This document shows, piece by piece, positions 10,583 through 22,003 of a stretch of DNA of 64,000 nt; positions within the stretch are counted from its first letter, which is position 1; each line of letters opens with the position of its first letter. The position numbers and the translations under genes are program-made. The DNA comes from Apoderus coryli (lineage: Eukaryota; Arthropoda; Insecta; Coleoptera; Attelabidae): positions 24,056,001-24,120,000 of the forward strand of contig OU452201.1 of the NCBI GenBank assembly GCA_911728435.2. The letters run 5' to 3'. Under the pieces are notes generated by a model. It was not told the origin of the DNA and did no database searches. It worked only from the letters and a program-made list of their open reading frames with translations.

Positions 10583-10999
10583 TTTTAATTATTTTCGATA
10601 AGTGTTAAGTTGATTTACATTTTTTTGGTTAAATCAAGCAAGATTACCAAATAATTTAATTTATTTCGTTAAGTTGTTTTAGAATGTTTTTGTTTTTTAT
10701 TTTCATTTTAAGTATGCAAACTTTAGTACATATTTGAAATAAAATAAATAATTAATTAAATAAATAAAATACTTCTTGGGTGTTACAGCTTAATAGCAGT
10801 AGGTGCTTTTACCAAACACGTGAAGAACTTTTCAATAATTTTAATTTTTTAGTAACACATAAATGTTTATTAATTATTACTAAACTTTTACAACGCACGC
10901 CCCTGAAAATTTTATGAATGAAATCAGCCATGTTTTATTACAACTGCATTCCCCTTACCAACGTCGCGCTGTTACAGATCAATTTGCCAAACAATAAGT

Positions 11000-11290
11000 G
11001 CTCATTAGGGTGGGCCGAAAATATGAATTTTTAAATTTCTTTTCGGAATAGTGAAATAAAGTTGCAATTTGTTATTACAAAAAAAAAGGTAATAAAACTT
11101 TTTTTGATTGAAGTGCGTCTTCTGCCCCCTATCATAACCTAAAATTATAAAAAATGTCTGAAATTCAAAATTTTGTATTTCGATTTGGAATAGCTCGAAA
11201 GGGTTTGCTTTGGTTACGTTAATCAAAACATGTTGTGTGTATAATTTTTTAATATCAGTTCATATTCTGCCCCCTAACGGCCCTACAACC
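11000..11290. repeat. Possible terminus of the transposon carrying the 11.5-12.1 kb protein
   Basis: The block opens with CATTAGGGTGGGCCGAAAA, the form of a DNA-transposon end, immediately after DNA transposon copy 1, and carries two imperfect repeats of a TTCTGCCCCCTA segment (11119 and 11267). No partner terminus was found. Confidence 0.3.
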
Positions 11291-11506
11291 TTAGAAAAAT
11301 AAAACGAACTTTTTGATCGAACGAGGTTAAGTAACAAATGAGTGGCTGAGTTTTCCTGGATTCTGGTTCGCTAAACCCGCCGAACAATGACCTGAAGATA
11401 TTGCGAGGCAAATTTTGTTAAGGTATCTCTGATCAGTACTTCGGTCGCAAAATTTTACTTCTGGAATTTGCAGTCCATAATTTCATATTTTATAACTGGT
11501 AAATTT

Positions 11507-12150
11507 TCACAGTGGGCTTATAAGCTTTCCCAGTCGAACTGAAAACGCATTAGGACCTTTTGTTTGTCCATCAATATGTTGAAAAATATGTCGTAAAGGT
11601 AGCTCATTGTAAAGTTGAGCTATGACTCCATTTTTCGATCCGGTGTTGACTACTGTACCATCAGAAGCCACAACTAGTAAGGTTGAAAAGTCATATTCCC
11701 TTTCCTCTAAGAATTCAATTATAGTTCGCCAGATATCTTTTGCTGATCCAGAAGAAGGCATTGTGTGACCCAGAAACACAGAACCAGGCTCTTGAACCAA
11801 AGAAACATGTTCTTCCACTAACGTTCTTATGTGAAGCCTGCCATCTGTTTTTTCAATAGACAATGTTTTATCTTTTCCCCGTCAAAGTAAATTGAATTTA
11901 TTGCTTGCGTGGATTTTGTATGCATAATTTTATTTCTTAAACTCTCTCTAGCTCTTCTAAATTTATTTGTATATATTACTTGCACTGAACATTTTTTTTT
12001 ATTACTAATCCAATATCTTGAATTTTTTCAAATCTTCTATTGTTGTTTGTTAATTTTTTGGATAAATTACATTTTAAAGTAATATAAAAATCGTACCCTT
12101 TTTTCTTTGCTACAAAAACACTCTTTAATATTTTTCCATTTGCAGGTGGT
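11507..12150 (-). pseudogene. Decayed transposon-encoded protein of an insect DNA transposon family
   Basis: The minus-strand frame 11863-11507 encodes SLVQEPGSVFLGHTMPSSGS, then VVASDGTVVNTGSKNGVIAQ joined directly to NELPLRHIFQHIDGQTKGP. From memory of insect genomes, a widespread transposon protein has the same blocks with about 20 more residues between GVI and NELPLRH, so a short internal deletion is likely. Upstream on the minus strand (about 11890-11980) another frame reads ESLRNKIMHTKSTQAINSIY and FDG, joining the first by a frameshift near 11870. The family assignment is uncertain; it is not one of the DDE types identified elsewhere in the window. Confidence 0.45.
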
Positions 12151-12404
12151 TATGTCGAAAAGTTTCTTGATTTCTACTTTATAAGTCTCAATTTTTAACA
12201 CATATATTGATCTTTTTCTTTCAGATACCACAAAAGCTTTAAGTATCTATCGTGTTGTATTTTGATAAGTTGCAAAACACGTTTACATGTTAAGTACTGT
12301 AGGATTTCGCACTTTCTCCCACAAACTTAGAATTTTGTCAGCTAGTATATTAGAAATTTGAGAAACTATTGCCTCTATTCCACAATGCGGTGGTTGTAGA
12401 CTAA

Positions 12405-12870
12405 ACCTTATCCTCCAAAGCGAGCAAAGATACTACAGTCTGCCGGTAAGGTGATGTTATCTGTATTTTGGGATGCGAACGGAATAATATTCATCGACTA
12501 ACTCCAAAAAGGAACCACCATCATCATTGGATCGATTGAAGGGTGAAATCGCAAAGAAACTGCCACATTTGCAAAAGAAAAAAGTGTTTTTTCACCAAAT
12601 CGATGAAAACTATGGCAAAATTGAATGAATTGGGCTTCGAATTGCGTACCTACTCACCGTATTCTCCAGATTTAGCTCCCAGTGACTTTTTCCTGTTTTC
12701 AGATCTCAAGAGAAAGCTTGCTGGAAAGAAATTTAATTCCAATAATGAAGTAATCGCTGAAACTGAGGCCTATTTTGACGAGAATGAGAAATCGTACTAT
12801 AAAAGTGGTATCGAATAGTTGGAAAATCGATATACTCGTTGTATTGCCCTCTGAAGCAACTATGTTGAAT
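12405..12870 (+). pseudogene. mariner transposase, C-terminal half
   Basis: The 12543-12818 frame holds KSMKTMAKLNELGFEL, then YSPYSPDLAPSDFFLFSDLK, the mariner signature with the third catalytic Asp (DD34D type), and AGKKFNSNNEVIAETEAYF. The preceding bases in another frame encode PKRAKILQSAGKVMLSVFWD, normally just after the first catalytic Asp, then an in-frame stop after IIFID. The HQDNAPVH-type segment with the second Asp has been scrambled by a frameshift near 12590. The N-terminal DNA-binding half is missing. The copy at 24753-25515 matches at VMxxVFWDAN and FIxxLQKG and belongs to the same subfamily. Confidence 0.85.
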
Positions 12871-12957
12871 AATAAAATCGAGTTTTGTCAATTTTTTTTT
12901 CTTACTTATCTTACAGACTGAATGACCTATATATTATTATTCTACTCAACTTTTAGA

Positions 12958-13441
12958 TTTGAAGTCGGTCCATATGACCTGGAAGGTCCGCAGAGCTCAA
13001 ATTAATAAGTTTCTTAAAAAGTAAAAATGGCTTCACACCTAGCCTAACCTACCTAACCCAAAGATTTATAATTTGTTGCCTAAGCTAACCTACCTAACCA
13101 TAGCATTATTAATGCTATAGTTGCCGAGGACGGCCGCTTGCAATTAGCGATTTTGTATTTCGAAGAGATCACCCTATTAAGGGCGTCCCCTAATGAAGGT
13201 TTACTGAAGGGGAGGGGAATGAAGCTGACTGCCTCCGCGCGGTGTTCCCTGGAAACGTCTTTGACGGCTAAACAGTCAGCAATATTAGTTTACAGTAGTT
13301 TAGTCCAAGTTAGGTCAGGTTAGATTAGCTTAGGTAGTTTAGGTTAGGTGTGGAGCCATTTTTACTTCATATAAGATGTTTGTTAAGAATCTTATTAATT
13401 TGAGTTCGGTGTACCATGAAGGTCATGCCGATCGACTCCAC
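12958..13441. mobile_element. Foldback/MITE with inverted repeats of about 110 bp
   Basis: The left arm (about 12958-13060) and right arm (about 13320-13441) are complementary: AGCTCAAATTAATAAG mirrors CTTATTAATTTGAGTT, AAGTAAAAATGGCTTC mirrors GAGCCATTTTTACTT, and CACACCTAGCCTAACC mirrors GGTTAGGTGTG. The core (13090-13310) is unusually GC-rich for the region but has no recognised coding content; its short frame (13138-13323) is not conserved with anything I know. Direct TTAGG-like blocks in both arms are part of the inverted repeats, not telomeric DNA. Confidence 0.7.
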
Positions 13442-13689
13442 GCTACGAGGTATACTTTTTTTATGATTTGTTCATCGCTGTCTTTTTTAGGCTAAGGTCT
13501 TTTGGCAAATTAAAAATTGCTTAATTTCCCATTTAGTTCAATAAATATCAATTTTTTTAAGGTTTGATCCTCTTTGCCTACGGCATTTGAGTCTCAATTT
13601 TATCTCGGATATTATTAGAGCCTATACAGGAATTTATTTCCATGTTAGAATATTTACATATATTTAGATTTTGGTTCTTTTTAAAAATA

Positions 13690-14235
13690 AAATTCGCACG
13701 CCCTGTATATTTAAATTGTACATCGCAGTCTTTTTCGGCCAACATCGGCATATAAAGAAAACCCAGATTCTCTACCAGCCTGCACCAAACACTGTGGCTG
13801 TCACACTACATATTTCAGAACATCAAGAGTTTCTCGCAACGCAAACATCGATGATGCAATTCAGCATCGTATAAGATGGACAATCACATCTTTTCTCCGT
13901 CTGAGGACGAGAGTCTTCGATAATCATAACATCGACGTTCGAGCTAAGTTCACGTCCAACATGAAGAAGTGTGGCTTAGATATGAAGAACGACCGACCAA
14001 GATGGAGGCGTACAATTTACGAGGGCCTTGCAAGTTTTTTAAGAGCAGCGTCAACGAAATGAGGATGCGAAGAGACAGCATCGAAAGGTAAGAGAACTCA
14101 TCGATAGGGCAGCGCACCTAGAACAGTCGGTAAATGGTGGTGATTAGGTGTGTCAATTTTGTGACAAAATTTGCGGCTCGAGGATAGGTCTGTTTAGCAA
14201 TCTTAGAGTTCACAACAGAAATTCCTGAGTTGGAA
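13690..14235 (+). pseudogene. C-terminal fragment of a LINE polyprotein with a zinc-finger motif
   Basis: Conceptual reading of 13990-14090 gives RPRWRRTIYEGLASFL, and 14150-14220 gives CQFCDKICGSRIGLFSNLR followed by a His. That is a CxxC...H finger of the kind found at the extreme C-terminus of one group of endonuclease/RT retrotransposon proteins (CxxCG-SRIGLxSH). Stops and frame changes interrupt it throughout. The upstream part (13690-13930) probably belongs to the same fragment, though I cannot assign its motifs. Confidence 0.45.
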
Positions 14236-14239
14236 TAAT

Positions 14240-14750
14240 TCATACTCGCTAGCGACTGAATAATATGCAATATTATGTGTATTGCATATGGTATGGAGAG
14301 CTAAAAATTGTTCCATATATTAAATGTTCCAAATGCTGCCAGTTAGTTTATATTTTATATCAATATTTGCCATGGGGCTTTTGTTAGTGATGCAAAAAGC
14401 TAATAATATATTTTGAACAGTAACAAAAATATTGATTTAGCTATTTGATTATATATCTTGATATCATCTTGATCAGTCATATGCATTTTTCTACTAACAA
14501 ATTCAGAATATCAGCGAATGTGCATCCGTTCACCTAGAAACGGATAAACCATATTTAGCAGAATAACCTCGTCATGGCTACTCCTGTACTGCGAACCTGG
14601 AGGCGCTTTAACATTGGTTAACTGATCGCTCTAATTTAGCACAGAATGCGAACATCAAATAGTAATTAGTGTCGTAGTTTAATTTAGAAAATGATTAAAG
14701 CAAATATTATCTTTCATTTGCGACTAAGAATAGATTCTACAAAATATCGA
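14240..14750. other. Intergenic stretch, nothing recognised
   Basis: AT-rich sequence without open frames, terminal repeats or splice-flanked exons that I can support. Confidence 0.4.
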
Positions 14751-15227
14751 TATACCGTGTGTCCACGATAAACGGATGAATACTTGAAAATGACAAGAAA
14801 AAAGTGTATCAGATATTCATCTTCTGGTTTTTGCCTATACTTTGTCAAAAACTGAGAAGTACCGAATTTCAATCAAATCTCTCGTTTACGTAGAGATAAA
14901 TTTTAAAACATGGGTTGAATTAAACTACCTTAATTTTTGAAAATACATGAAAATTGTATTGGTAAATGTTCTTTAGAATGAAGATTTACGGCGAAATTGA
15001 AACCACTTTGAATTTTGTTTTTGTTTGGAGTCTGATTTGGGCTAGTCGGCTGCAATTCATAGTCAGCACCTTAGACTATTTAGCACAGATAGACCAATAA
15101 ATATTGTATTGATAAATACTTTTAAAACAAAATCATTCATTGTTTAAACAATGAAGATGAATATCTGATTCAAAAATTGTTTTCCATTTTCACCTATTCA
15201 TGCGTCCATCCATGGACACATGGTATA
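14751..15227. mobile_element. MITE with long terminal inverted repeats
   Basis: The left end (TATACCGTGTGTCCACGATA) is mirrored at the right (TATACCATGTGTCCATGGAT on the other strand), with continued similarity for about 75 bp including GAATACTTGAAAATG against GAATAGGTGAAAATG and CAGATATTCATCTTC in both arms. The ends are flanked by TA, as for Tc1/mariner-type elements. The 480-bp element has no coding capacity. Confidence 0.75.
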
Positions 15228-16279
15228 TTGTAAATCCTGCATTTAGTTTAGATAACATAAACTTTATAGCAGCTAATTTGGATGGCGAAGCAAAGGGTAT
15301 TAAGTCTATAAATCTTTCCCATTTAACACAATTCTTTCTAAATATTTAAGCTTTAGGAAAAAAAATCGCGCACAGCTAATTTGCTAATTACTTTTTTATG
15401 GTTTTTCTCTGGGAGTTAAGATTACCTCCATTTTCGCGTAAATTACAAGTTCATTCTTTCGACGCGCCTTCTCCTGAAAACAGAGAATAAGTGCCATTTA
15501 ACAGAAAGTGTGCTTAATATTATACAAAATGGCACAAAGTAGAAACGATGTCATCTCTTATCGCTCCGGTATCTTGTTTCCATAGTGTGTCAACATTTTT
15601 TTTTGTTTGAGAAGCTATGTTGTAGGTGTATCGTATTTTAGCTTGTTAACGTTGTTAGTGTCTGATATTTTGCAAGAGTTACACAGTGACATGCCGCTTT
15701 TCAGCTTAAATTCCATTCCGTAAAATGTAAGAGTACTTCACGTTAAAAAATGAACAAAAAGGAATTTTCGACTTGCAAAAATTATAATTAATTTTTCAGC
15801 TTTGGCGAAAATGTTATAACACGGATCTTATAAATATTCCTTACCTTATTCATGCCACATAATATTTAATGCTTATGAGCAGCAGCGTTAGCTTAAGAGC
15901 GTATTTACCCTACATTGGTCAGGCTTAAATGCGAGATAGGTGGTAGCGGTTGATGCTGTCGATTCTGTTGCTTGTTTACCCTTTTTCCATCTTTTTTTAT
16001 CAGGACCGAACTTAGTCTTGCAAAAACGCCACGCGATTTTTAATAAAATCATTGTATAAGTAGGTACATCGCATTTTAATGGCAAATGGGAAGCTCAACG
16101 TATCACAGCGCGCCAACTATTTACTAAAAATAATAGATACATATTTTTCGCCAACAAATGAATATCCCTTTATCTAGCAAAGCATGAAGGCGGCTCAATG
16201 CATAATTTCGAATTATACAGTTCCTATCAACAACAACAATCTCCCATTCTACCCTTCATATTCTTTTACCTATAACGCG
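15228..16279. other. Intergenic stretch, nothing firm
   Basis: No recognisable gene or element edge. A minus-strand frame at 15888-16085 lacks known motifs and is probably chance. Confidence 0.4.
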
Positions 16280-17940
16280 TATTGCTTGGCAAATGAATCT
16301 GTGACAACAAAAGGAATGCGAACAAAAAATCTTATATTGCCAAATTTAACTACAAAATATCACTAGTTCTCGAAAAGAAGTAGTAATTTGAAAATCGATT
16401 TTTTACAATTACAAATAATAATAATGAAAAAAGCTCAGCATTTTTAAGTGGTTGTTTATTTTATTTTTATTTAATAACTACAATTTTTACCACTGAATAT
16501 TAAAATAGGGAAAAGAAATTACAATCTTCTGTAAAATCGGCAATACCACGCTAAATAGGTGGTTAGACGCCGCGCCGCCTGAATGATCCTAATTGGTGCG
16601 AAGACCCTCGCACGTTTTGTCGCCATGCGGGTGTTCAAGTCGCAATTGGTGGAAACTGAGTTCTTCCCCGGAATTGTTGCCGCCCCTCGTAGTAATATTG
16701 AATCAACCAGTGGCAGAGTGGTGTTATTATTTCTACTTTTGTTGTCGTGTATGAGTTGCAATATTATATCAAATTATTATTTTATATGTAGTGTTTTAAG
16801 TTCAAAACATTTTTTTTTGTTTTTTTTTAATTAGGTATAAGCTTACACATTGTTTGTTGTTTATTAAGGCATCAATCCAAACTGGAAGTTTTTATTGAAT
16901 CTACTTAGAATTTTGGTATTTTAAAGATTAACAACATAATCGTGACACAAGTTAACACTATACCAAAATTACAGAGTGTCCAAAAATCCTCGGAACAATA
17001 AATTTTTCAATACCGTTCTCGATTTTTGATATTTCTAAAACTAAAATTATTAAGTCTCGTATATCATTTAAAAGGAACAAACATATGCAATGTTAATGGC
17101 TAAAAAAATCAGGGTAGTTCGATTTAAAAAAATATCTCTTAGAACACCTCCGTATATCTGCGAGTTAAACCCACGCAAAACTTAAATTAAATATATAAGA
17201 ACCCGCAATACAACCAGAAATTTCAACCTAACTACGTTAAAAGAAGTTTTTAATATCCCGTAATGATTGGAATCGTTTTTGCCGACATGTTAAGAAGTTG
17301 GAAGAAGAATTTTGAAGGAAATTGAGCACATTATAATAGCTTTAGGGCAAGATGACGACAGATGATAATGATGATGCTCAAGTTGACGAAATCTAACAGA
17401 TTGCCACCTTTTCTAAAGTAATACTAATTATGATCGTTATATTTAATCGAAATATTTAAAACAGTTAATTATAGTTTCTAAAAGTGACTTAAAGCAACAA
17501 AAAGATCCAAGATATTATGATTATTTTCGATAAGTTGTTTTAGATTTTTTTTGTTTAAATCAAGCAAGATTACCAACGAATTTCATTTATTTCGTTAAGT
17601 TGTTTTAGAATGTTTTTGTTTTTTATAAGAACGGTTTATTTTAATTTTTGGTATGCAAACTTTAGTACATATTTGAAATAAAATGAATAATTAAATAAAT
17701 AAATAAAATACTTCTTGGGTGTTATAGCTTAATAGCAGTAGGTGCTTTTACCAAACACGTGAAGAACTTTTCATTAATTTCAATTTTTTAGTAACACATA
17801 AATGTTTAGTAATTATTACTAAACTTTTACAACTCACGCCGCTGGAAATGTTATGAATGAAATCCGCCATGTTTGATTACAACTGCATTCCCCTTACCGA
17901 CGCGACGCCGCGCTGTTACAGATCAATTTGCCAAACAATA
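16280..17940. mobile_element. Non-coding DNA transposon copy 2 (uninterrupted)
   Basis: This is the intact 1661-bp counterpart of 8262-10996. It starts TATTGCTTGGCAAATGAATC and ends with the reverse complement of TATTGTTTGGCAAATTGATC. It aligns with copy 1 through the blocks around 8400/16420, 8600/16590, 9000/17000, 9430/17430 and 10620/17560, with scattered substitutions and small indels, so both are independent insertions of the same family. It serves as the empty site for the LINE in copy 1. No transposase is encoded. Confidence 0.75.
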
Positions 17941-18186
17941 CACAGTTATCTGCCTATATTATGCTCGTTTGCACCACATACAGTTTAAGTGACGATTTGT
18001 TCTAAGAGTTGAATAGCATCTATTTTTTATTGCACCGCGTTGAAACGTCACTTTAAATTTGCCTAAGTGTCACTTAAGTTAAGTGTCGAAAATTCTCTTC
18101 TTAAATGGAATTCAAACCTCAATATTGCTTTTATATTTTTCATTATTGGGTTCTTTACTTTGTGTGGCGATTAAAAAATTAAAAAT

Positions 18187-18420
18187 ATGGAATTATTGGA
18201 TGATGATCTTGATGTTTTAGAATTAATTGAACATGGATTTCCAAGGAGGGTTTATGAGAGGCCGAATTATTTTTAGATATGCCCAATTTAAGTTTATTTC
18301 AAAGATTTCGACTGACGAAGCCGACGATTCGGCCTGCCCTAGACCAAATTGAGCATTTTTACTAGAATTTGATGAGATATGACAGCGTTCATTAGAAGAT
18401 ATGTTAGTATCAAAGACCGA
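18187..18420 (+). pseudogene. PIF/Harbinger transposase, N-terminal fragment
   Basis: From the ATG at 18187 the reading is MELLDDDLDVLELIEHGFPR and RVYERPNYF, a stop, then DMPNLSLFQRFRLTKPTI and LDQIEHF. The LLDDDLDxLELIEHGFPRR and FxxRFRLTK blocks are typical of the start of insect Harbinger transposases. Two in-frame stops and loss of everything downstream, including the DDE domain, make it a pseudogene. Confidence 0.7.
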
Positions 18421-18885
18421 AAAGCCTCTTTGTGCGTAACATACCTATTACTATTATATAGAGGTATATATATTATTCTGCTAGGGTATCAACAACAATA
18501 AATTAAAACCATAATAACTTCACGTTTATACTTTATTTAATTATAAATCCACAAAAAAATAAATAGGTAATAGGTAATAGGTAACAACTCTACTTATGTA
18601 CCCAGGTAAATAATAAACTAAAACTATTTTTGAATATAAATCTTAAAATATGTAAGTAGTAGTAGCACTCATCTAGCTAAATCTTATAATAAAAACAGAT
18701 AAAATACTATGTATATGTAATAAATACATTTCAAATATATAACAATAGTTAATTTTATTAATTTGAGTGATGCCACAATTATGATCCAACACCATCGTTG
18801 GAAGTGTAGTTTGGAGGTCTTCTCTTTTTTTATGTATCACTAACTTCCATCGTATTATATTAAAACTGTATTTAATAATAAAAAG

Positions 18886-19030
18886 AAAATAATTTTGTGG
18901 CATAGCGGACAAAATGACTGGTTTTTCCTACACAAGGGACTTTGTGTAATTTAACAGGGCCTCAGTCTTAATAAAGTCCCTTGTGTAGGTAAAACCAGTC
19001 ATTTTGTCCGCTATGCTACAAAATTATTTT
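18886..19030. repeat. 57-bp near-perfect hairpin
   Basis: Arms at 18886-18942 and 18974-19030 share TGGCATAGCGGACAAAATG, ACTGGTTTTTCCTACAC and AAGGGACTT in mirror image; the loop is 31 bases. Related ends (GTCCGCTATGCC and TTTGTGGCAT) occur at 33213-33449, so this is a dispersed family rather than a local accident. Confidence 0.75.
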
Positions 19031-19379
19031 GTTTCTATTATATTTACGGACACAATTTCACTCTAGTATTTCATAATTTTCGTTCACATTCACAATCAAA
19101 ATTAATGTTTACATTATGAATTATTATGGAAACAAAACTGAAGAGGTTAAAAGTTAAAATATTACCTACTGCCCGAGCAAAAAACTCTTCTTCATTGTCG
19201 GCTACCTTAAATTTGCTATGTTGACAAATTTACCCGATACTTAACTAAGTGCTACCCACTCATGACTCGGTGCAATCAATTCCGTTCTAAGTAATACTTA
19301 AAATTTAGGTGACCCTTAACTATTCTATACTTAAACTGTATGTGGTGCAAACGGCATTAATCAGTTATTTTCTTTTTAA

Positions 19380-20371
19380 TAAAAATTCTCGCATTTATTC
19401 AAATGCATAAATATTTGATCAGGTAGCCTTTCCTGGCCCCTGTGAGTAGTTTGCACAATGTCAAATACATTTCTTATTTCATTTTCACTAAGCTTAGCAG
19501 GACACCCGGTTTCAGTTTCCTTTTCATGACCGTCTATGCTTTTTATATCGTCAATTATATCTTAGTCAGTTGGGAGATCTGTCGTGCCAACATCATTTTG
19601 TCGATTTCTAAGAAATCTTCAAGTTAAAAATCTGCGTTTTTTGTAGAATACCCCATTGTTTTTTTAAGATAGCGAGATCGATTTCGTCTTCTTCCTCCCA
19701 TTCGTGATTTTTCTCAGTAAAACCTTTAGAAAAGCACTTTTTGATAGTTTTCTGAGAAACATTTTCATTCCATACTTTCACGACTTCGGTTATACAGATG
19801 ATGTTTCTTGTTTTTTTATAATACCCTGGTCCAAGGGTTGCAATTTGGGGGTCATGGAAAAAATGGTCAATTCAATATTCGTTAATTTTTTACTTACACT
19901 AACTGGATGTGCAGGACAATTATTGTCTATAAACATCACAATCTTTCGCTTTTGTCTTTTCGTTTTCGTGTCCAGTTTTAATCCATTTTTCGAAAATCTC
20001 AGAAGTCATCCATGCCTTTTTATTATTGGCGTAATTTAATTCCAGAAATTTAACTCCTTTTAAACCACTGGGATTTTTGCTTTTACCTATGAGTAGTAAT
20101 TTCAGTTTTTCTGAGCCATCCATTTTCAAAAGAATGCGATATAAAAATGTAAATAGGAAACCCGAAAAGGCCAAGATCTCAATAAATGCATACTAATTTA
20201 CACATGAAAGTCCGGTAAATATGTTATTATATAGAGTTGATACTTATTTAAAAATTCACTATATGCAGGGCTTTTTACATTAAATTTCATTAAAATATTC
20301 TAGGTCTTGGGAAAATTGCACTATAAATAGTTTTTCACTATATAGAGTTTCACTATACGCAGTGTCAACTG
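19380..20371 (-). pseudogene. pogo/Tigger-type transposase, C-terminal part
   Basis: On the minus strand the frame from 20174 encodes DGSEKLKLLLIGKSKNPSG, GVKFLELNYANNKKAWMTSE and IFEKWI, the DDE_1 core of pogo/Tigger/CENP-B-like transposases. Frame-shifted continuations give a FIDNCPAHP-type block with a catalytic Asp (19925-19890) and a KLQPxxQGIIKK-type block (19835-19800). The minus-strand 5' terminus is probably CAGTTGACACTGCGTATAGT at 20371-20352. The CENP-B-type N-terminal DNA-binding domain and the other terminus are not recognisable, so the copy is partial. Confidence 0.75.
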
Positions 20372-21085
20372 TATATCAAATTCTCTTATAACAGTATTGC
20401 ACAAGTCAAGCAATTTTAAAGTCTCCTAAGACTTTTGACACCATTAACTTTAAAGTTCTATTAAATTACGATTTCTGAATCTAATATTATGAGTAATAAA
20501 GAAAATAAACAATACTGTTTACTTGTATCTAGGACTTCCGGATATACCGGAAGTCGAGCTTAACTTTGTTAATTTAAATGGAACACCCAAATTAAATTCT
20601 ACACAGATTTTGTATAACATTCCCTAAACCAAACGGTTCTCCCAAATAACATTTTTATTTTTTTTTTTTTGTAAAATATAGAATACATGTTGAACATAAT
20701 TTTAGGCGATATTTAATTTTTGTTTTGTAACAGATATTAGGCAACAAGCGTATTTTTAACACATTTCTACACACTTCTGTCTAAATTATACAGGATGTAC
20801 ATACTTACTCAATTTTTTATTTTTGAAATTTTTAATACATCTAAAATTCAATTTTTTCATTGGACAAATTTATTTGCACTGAGATTGCCTTGTTACTTCA
20901 TCAGCAACAACAGTGGAACGCTAAGTGTCTAACTAAATCATCGATTATTTAACTACAATGCTGGATATTCCATGAAGTTCAGAGGTAAAATTGTTGTTCA
21001 ACTTTTTGGAGCCACCGCTAACAACCTCAATATAAAACTAAGTACAAACACTTACATCGAACTACGTAGACATATATATCTATAT
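20372..21085. other. Intergenic stretch with one short perfect palindrome
   Basis: No gene. A palindrome GACTTCCGG-atata-CCGGAAGTC lies near 20534-20556; it may be a MITE end or a symmetrical protein-binding site. A further element edge (TACAGGATGTACATACTTAC) lies near 20798. Confidence 0.4.
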
Positions 21086-21278
21086 AGGGTGTTTCATTAA
21101 GAAGTATCCATAATATGGTAATTGGAGGTACCTTGGCCAAAATATAAAGATTTAACCCAGAACACTTAAATATATTTTTTTTAAACTAATCCATTTCGAT
21201 GCGAGAAGTTAAAACTTTAATGAAATAAAAGTCGTCTACTCCACAAATGAACTTTCTATTTGTCAATCAAACATTATC

Positions 21279-21321
21279 TACCATACATGTTTCGAGAATT
21301 GAATTCTCATCCTCAGTGGTA
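21279..21321 (-). ncRNA. Hammerhead ribozyme motif, full type I architecture
   Basis: Read on the minus strand: stem I TACCA, core CTGAGGA, one extra T, stem II GAGAAT/ATTCTC with loop TCA, core GAAA, short self-complementary stem III ACATGT, cleavage-site A, and stem I return TGGTA. All conserved core positions (C3, U4, G5, A6, G8, A9, G12, A13, A14) are present; position 7 is G, which is allowed. The trinucleotide GUA is a permitted cleavage site. The extra base before stem II is the only departure. Hammerheads of this compact type are known from ends of Penelope-like elements. Similar sequence surrounds the motifs at 35.3 and 58.0 kb. Confidence 0.65.
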
Positions 21322-22003
21322 ATATATTTTATACAGATTAAAGTTATAATGTGCCTCCAAACATAGGTTCTAAAATCAATGTACACTACTTTTTAATGAT
21401 ATACAAGTGTGTTATATTTATATGAATGATAAATTTTATATTAAAGTCACCATTTGTTGAAAAAATAATATGTTATGAGATTATAACATATTTAACAGAA
21501 AATAAGAATTATTAACTTGAAGAGTTAATAACATCGTTTCTCTTTTTATTTTTTGCGTGTTTTACTCATGTCTTTAATTAATTTTAAAGTTAATTAACAA
21601 TTAATCAAACGAATTATTAGTTTTATGACTTTTCATTCTCGTGGTATAAGTAAAATGGCGAATATCATCAATAAACGGAAACTATCAATTTTGATTTTCA
21701 GGAATATGACGGTGAAGCTGACGTTTACTGCTATATTACTTAAATAAATTATTCTCCCTTATCGTGATCAGGGTGTTTTATTATACCTATTCCGAAATGA
21801 TGCTATCCCATTGTTTGGCACCTTTCAATGTTAGAATTGTTAAGATGTAATCAATATTGAGAGTTTCATGTAACTTTACGATTTAAATTAACAAATTTAA
21901 TATAAACTTAAATTATTACCGGAACTCAAGTGAAATAAGCCGTAAAATATAAAATTAGTTATTTTCAACATTACAGTTAATCACAAATAACTTGAAAACT
22001 ACT

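Larger units (their letters stand above)
8262..10996. mobile_element. Non-coding DNA transposon copy 1, interrupted by a LINE
   Basis: The left end reads TATTGCTTGGCAAACGAATC and the right end is the reverse complement of TATTGTTTGGCAAATTGATC, giving imperfect terminal inverted repeats of about 30 bp. A second copy (16280-17940) matches along its whole length, so the unit is about 1.66 kb; the extra 1.07 kb here is a LINE at about 9507-10582. Both copies can be read with a TA duplicated at the ends. No transposase is visible in either copy, so the family is non-autonomous; a shared GC-richer block (8540-8680) has no evident coding frame. Confidence 0.7.
17966..19353 (+). mobile_element. PIF/Harbinger-like transposon, internally deleted
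   Basis: The ends are inverted repeats: CGTTTGCACCACATACAGTT at the left and its complement ending at 19353 on the right, extending as ACTTAAACTGTATGTGG. The body contains a Harbinger-type transposase N-terminus (18187-18420), then unassigned AT-rich sequence including a GGTAATA tandem run (18565-18590), and a separate hairpin repeat (18886-19030). The catalytic region of the transposase is missing. Confidence 0.65.

Noticed and set aside
13000..13350. TTAGG-like words as interstitial telomeric repeat
   Set aside because: They are irregular, present in both arms of one inverted-repeat element, and do not form a (TTAGG)n run.
20880..20920. CTGATGAAGTAAC on the minus strand
   Set aside because: Core box without GAAA or any stem; chance match.
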